Below the pieces are notes generated by a model. It worked only from the letters and a program-made list of their open reading frames with translations, ran no database searches and was not told where the DNA came from. From Marinisporobacter sp. (GTDB lineage Bacteria > Bacillota > Clostridia > Peptostreptococcales > Thermotaleaceae), in NCBI GenBank assembly GCA_025210525.1, contig JAOARP010000047.1, positions 496,001 through 560,000 of the forward strand: 64,000 nt of DNA, read 5' to 3'. Numbering within the stretch: position 1 is the first letter of the stretch; the number at the start of each line of letters is the position of its first letter. Positions 60,848 through 64,000 of the stretch are shown here, piece after piece. Made by a program: the position numbers and the translations under genes.

Positions 60848-62257
60848 TTAAAGCTTTTTAGATATAGCCGCAAAGATTGCAATAATACCTATTCCGAGTA
60901 ACATAATCGGACCAGAACCACTTTCAAATCCTTGACGAATTCCATTTGCAGCTACTAAAAAGATTGTGATTGGAATAATATACTTAACTAATGGATACCA
61001 TAGCCCGAACAACGGAAATTCCATTGCACCATTATTTGTAACTTCACCATGTAAGTCTTCTTTCTTTAATCTCCAACCTGCGAAAATACATAATAGCATT
61101 CCACCAATTGCTAAGAAGATCTTATCTGTTAACAAGTCAAATATATCAAATGCACCTTTTCCAAATAATGTAGGTCCTACCTCTCCTAATGATAAGGAAG
61201 CTAATATACAAAGTAATGCCATCACTGTTGCTGAAGAAAATACTGCTTTCTTTCTAGAAAATTGCTTTTCATCGATTAAGAATGCAACAACAACTTCTAA
61301 TAGTGAAACAGAAGATGTTAACGCAGCTACTGTAAGGGCGATAAAGAATAACGTTGCAAATAGTGGTCCCATCGCTCCCATTTCAGCGAATAAAGTAGGT
61401 ACAACAACGAAAACTAATCCAGGTCCTGCAGCTGGCTCTATACCAAAAGCAAACATTGCTGGGAACATTGCAATACCAGCTAATAACGCAACCGCTGTAT
61501 CCATTGAAGTAACAATGGCTGCATTTTGTACAAGATTTTCACTCTTAGAAAGGTACGAACCATAAGTGATCATACATCCCATACCTAATGATAATGAGAA
61601 AAACGCTTGCCCTAAAGCCGCAAGTATAACACTTCCATCCAACTTAGTAAAATCAGGCTTAAATAAGAATTCCATACCAGCCATTGCACCTGGTAATGTT
61701 AATCCTTTGATTGCAATAACAATTAAAATACCGAATAATAAAGGCATTAATATTTTTCCAGCTTTTTCAATTCCAGAAGCTACACCTTTTACAACAATTA
61801 CTACATTTAAGATAAGATATAATACCATCCACATAAGGGGTTGACTAGCATTAGTAATAAATCCACCGAAAACGTCCCCAATAGCAGCAGGATTATTTAA
61901 TAATCCTCCCATTACTTTAAATACATATGCAAGTGCCCATCCTCCAACTACAGGATAAAAGCCCATGATTAAGAAACCACTTAAAACACCTAAAACCCCT
62001 GCGAACGTCCAACGCTTATCCTCTGATTTAAACGCACCAACAGCAGCTAGTTGCCTTCTTCTACCTACTGCAAATTCTGTAAGCATAACACTAAAACCTA
62101 TAAGTGCAACAAAAATTAAATAAACTAAAACAAACGCACCGCCACCATTTTCTCCTGCAGTATATGGGAATTTCCATATATTCCCCAATCCTACTGCAGA
62201 ACCAGCTGCAGCCATTATGAAGCCAATTTTCGAGCCCCAATTTTCTCTTTTTTGCAT
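60848..62257 (-). CDS. Sodium-dependent transporter, NSS/SNF family
   Basis: The 469-residue protein has about 12 membrane helices and the NSS signature at the start, NWGSKIGFIMAAAGSAVGLGNIWKFPYTAGENGG (broken across residues 5-38), in which helix 1 holds the two sodium sites. GQAFFSLSLGMG and the later Ser/Thr-rich helix 8 TSSVSLLEVVVA complete the sodium sites. Members take up amino acids or similar compounds with sodium. The substrate is not clear. AGGAGG precedes the ATG. Single-gene unit. Confidence 0.92.
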   Translation of the reverse strand: MQKRENWGSKIGFIMAAAGSAVGLGNIWKFPYTAGENGGGAFVLVYLIFVALIGFSVMLTEFAVGRRRQLAAVGAFKSEDKRWTFAGVLGVLSGFLIMGFYPVVGGWALAYVFKVMGGLLNNPAAIGDVFGGFITNASQPLMWMVLYLILNVVIVVKGVASGIEKAGKILMPLLFGILIVIAIKGLTLPGAMAGMEFLFKPDFTKLDGSVILAALGQAFFSLSLGMGCMITYGSYLSKSENLVQNAAIVTSMDTAVALLAGIAMFPAMFAFGIEPAAGPGLVFVVVPTLFAEMGAMGPLFATLFFIALTVAALTSSVSLLEVVVAFLIDEKQFSRKKAVFSSATVMALLCILASLSLGEVGPTLFGKGAFDIFDLLTDKIFLAIGGMLLCIFAGWRLKKEDLHGEVTNNGAMEFPLFGLWYPLVKYIIPITIFLVAANGIRQGFESGSGPIMLLGIGIIAIFAAISKKL

Positions 62258-62733
62258 ACTTTTCCTCCTCTCTTAATATTACTTCCATCCTCTTGATTTG
62301 AAAGTAAACTCATTTTATGCATACCTTACTTGCCAACTATATCACAAAATATACTCTACAATATTTCGAGCGACATATTGGACTTTTTAAAATAAATAGA
62401 ATATTGCATAAATTTTGTTTATTATATCACACTTTCTCACTTTAATCCAGAAAAATTTTGATTATCACCTGCCTCAATTCCCTATAATACTCATCTTTTA
62501 CAATAAGTGTATGCACTAAAACCCCACTTTATAACTATTTTTCCTCATTTTTCAAGGTTGTACTTTCAAAAACAACATTTTGAACCTTTGTAAGAAAATT
62601 CTCACTTTAGCAATTCAACAAAAGAATTTATGCTTATCCCTCTGATAAATTATTAAAAAGCTAAATCCAGCCATAAAAAAAGAGCAAAATGATTTTTCAT
62701 TTTTACTCTTTAAAAAGTTTCTTTATTCAGTTT
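62258..62733. other. 476-base gap between topB end and symporter start
   Basis: A minus-strand -10-like TATAAT (62426-62421) may start the symporter transcript, with a weak -35. A bulged inverted repeat AAGGTT / AACCTT lies near 62556-62590. Otherwise AT-rich without a convincing reading frame; the topB terminator occupies its end. Confidence 0.4.
62674..62711 (-). terminator. Terminator of the topoisomerase gene
   Basis: AAAGAG...AAAATGA pairs with TCATTTT...CTCTTT around TTTT with a small internal loop; seven T bases follow on the minus strand. Confidence 0.8.
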
Positions 62734-64000
62734 TTATTTTTTCTCATCAACCCTTGTCACATTTTTTAATTCTAAAGCACCTGTTTTATCTTTTCTAAAT
62801 TCAAGAGATGCTTTACACCTTTCATTAGTTTGAGGCAAAACTATATCTATATCCTTTACATTCCCCTTTTCTAAAAGCTCTTTAATCATCTTAGGTGTTA
62901 CCTTTTGACTATATAACTCAAGACTATTTTTCCAAACAGTAAATTTACATCCATTTTTCCAATTGCTACAATAAAAAGCTTTTGTATTTTCTAATATTTT
63001 TCCGTCTTTACAGGCTATACAAGAACCTAAGCTATTTTTTCTTTTTCTAGGTATATGATCTGCGTCACTTTCTCTACTTGGAATGGTAACAAAAGTGTTT
63101 GATGTGTTTCCATAATCATTTAAGCTCAATACTTTTTGTGTATTTTTCCTTATATAAGCTTCTAATTTTTCCATATATTCTGCTGTATTGATTTCTCCAT
63201 TAGCAACCATCATCAATCCCTTTTCCCAACTTGCAGTGAGGGCTGGATTAAGAAGAGATCGAATCGACCCATTCACTACATCATAAATCATTTCTCCCAT
63301 TAAAGCTGGCGTTAATATTTGTGTCTTTTTATTTAATTTAACATATTCAATTTTTTGAAGTTTTTTAAGAATCTCAGCCCTTGTAGCACTGGTTCCTATA
63401 CCACTACCTTTGATTTGTTCTCTTAACTCTTCATCTTCAATAAGTTTTCCTGCATTTTCCATTGCTAAAATCATAGACCCTGAATTATATCTCTTTGGTG
63501 GAGTTGTTTCTCCTTCTTTAATTACAAAATCGAGAATTTTTACTTCTTGACCCTTTTTTAATTTTTTAAGAGCTTCTATATTTTCTGTTTTTTCATCTTT
63601 TCCTTTTTTTCCATCATTTAATATTTTTAAATAACCATCCTCTATACAAACCTTTGAAGAAGTAAAAAAACGTTCCGATTGTACTTTTGTAGTAATAGAT
63701 AATTTGCTAAATACTGCTTGAGGATAAAAAATTGCCAAAAAACGCCTTACTACTAGGATATATATCCTTTTTGCATAATCTGATAATCTATTAAAATTAG
63801 CAAGCCCTTGTCCTGTAGGAATAATGGCATAGTGATCTGTAATGGCCTTATCATTTACATATTTTGTCTTTTCTAAGTTTTTATAAAGATTTTCATTCAT
63901 TATTTTTTTAACAAAACCATCTATTTCTTGATCTTTTGTATCTAATTTACATGCCTTCTGTATGCTTAAAAGACCTTTTATATTTTTGTGGATTTCTTTT
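62734..64000 (-). CDS. topB: DNA topoisomerase III (type IA), C-terminal part; gene runs off the window
   Basis: The frame stays open to the window edge, so the N-terminus is outside. The visible part of about 420 residues includes DHYAIIPTGQGLANF, a zone of barrel helices, PKRYNSGSMILAMENAG and the conserved GIGTSATRAEILKKL motif of type IA topoisomerases, then PALMGEMIYDVV. The end contains a four-cysteine element (CIACKDGK, then CSNWKNGC) that may bind zinc, and a TopB-like tail. The catalytic tyrosine and TOPRIM lie upstream. It could also be a mobile-element topoisomerase, but flanks look chromosomal. Confidence 0.85.
   Translation of the reverse strand, partial: KEIHKNIKGLLSIQKACKLDTKDQEIDGFVKKIMNENLYKNLEKTKYVNDKAITDHYAIIPTGQGLANFNRLSDYAKRIYILVVRRFLAIFYPQAVFSKLSITTKVQSERFFTSSKVCIEDGYLKILNDGKKGKDEKTENIEALKKLKKGQEVKILDFVIKEGETTPPKRYNSGSMILAMENAGKLIEDEELREQIKGSGIGTSATRAEILKKLQKIEYVKLNKKTQILTPALMGEMIYDVVNGSIRSLLNPALTASWEKGLMMVANGEINTAEYMEKLEAYIRKNTQKVLSLNDYGNTSNTFVTIPSRESDADHIPRKRKNSLGSCIACKDGKILENTKAFYCSNWKNGCKFTVWKNSLELYSQKVTPKMIKELLEKGNVKDIDIVLPQTNERCKASLEFRKDKTGALELKNVTRVDEKK

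Noticed and set aside
60966-61565. A 199-codon plus-strand frame
   Set aside because: Antisense shadow of the sodium symporter gene, with no ribosome site or recognisable domain.

Overview
This window is AT-rich DNA with Gram-positive style ribosome-binding sites (AGGAGG variants), T-tailed terminators and TTGACA/TATAAT promoters. An alpha/beta-type small acid-soluble spore protein marks an endospore former. Formate-tetrahydrofolate ligase, a flavodiiron protein, FeoAB and several sodium-linked carriers point to an anaerobic member of the Clostridia. I see no rRNA, tRNA, CRISPR array or intact insertion sequence; it reads as a chromosomal segment.

Layout. 0.1-4.3 kb: NhaC-type antiporter, a CPA2 antiporter paired with a PII-like protein, and a nitrilase-family amidase. 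4.4-6.7 kb: a membrane GGDEF-EAL protein whose GGDEF motif is degenerate. 6.9-19.0 kb: a tight eight-gene minus-strand operon (secreted/membrane protein, ABC ATPase, ABC permease, coiled-coil membrane protein, MoxR ATPase, DUF58, two VWA proteins), followed by a two-component system. The coiled-coil gene carries an in-frame UGA with a SECIS-like hairpin downstream. 21.6-23.6 kb: a glycine riboswitch in front of an ACT-domain protein and a UPF0210 protein. 24.1-32.7 kb: NUDIX hydrolase, then a 2-aminoethylphosphonate catabolic cluster (phnW, phnX, two OPA-type carriers) on the minus strand, bracketed by a plus-strand response regulator and a plus-strand 7TM histidine kinase. 32.7-41.8 kb: CvfB-like protein, HAD enzymes, flavodiiron protein, a 54-residue gene, a sigma-54 activator, and Fur-box-linked feoAB. 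41.9-50.5 kb: cell-surface genes, including a 1215-residue Ig-repeat protein, a secreted esterase and a leftover fragment of a second Ig-type gene. 50.6-54.8 kb: SAM riboswitch and metF / MetH-reactivation / metH operon. 54.8-58.9 kb: panC with a structured leader, SASP, cupin, and fhs. 59.1-60.8 kb: CAP-domain lipoprotein and, facing its 3' end, a promoter-driven cobalamin riboswitch with no gene behind it. 60.8-64 kb: sodium:neurotransmitter-type symporter and the C-terminal part of topoisomerase III, which runs off the window.

Methionine/one-carbon genes are linked: fhs, metF and cobalamin-dependent metH share the folate pool, and the reactivation domain of MetH is a separate gene. The phosphonate cluster would convert aminoethylphosphonate to phosphonoacetaldehyde (PhnW) and then to acetaldehyde plus phosphate (PhnX), and the flanking two-component genes are candidate regulators.

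The observations most worth checking are the orphan cobalamin riboswitch between 60.3 and 60.75 kb, the in-frame UGA in the VWA operon, the pseudoknot-capable panC leader, the hairpin leader in front of the phosphonate carrier/phnW genes, and the glycine riboswitch controlling two uncharacterised families. All calls were made by eye from sequence; no searches or folding programs were run.
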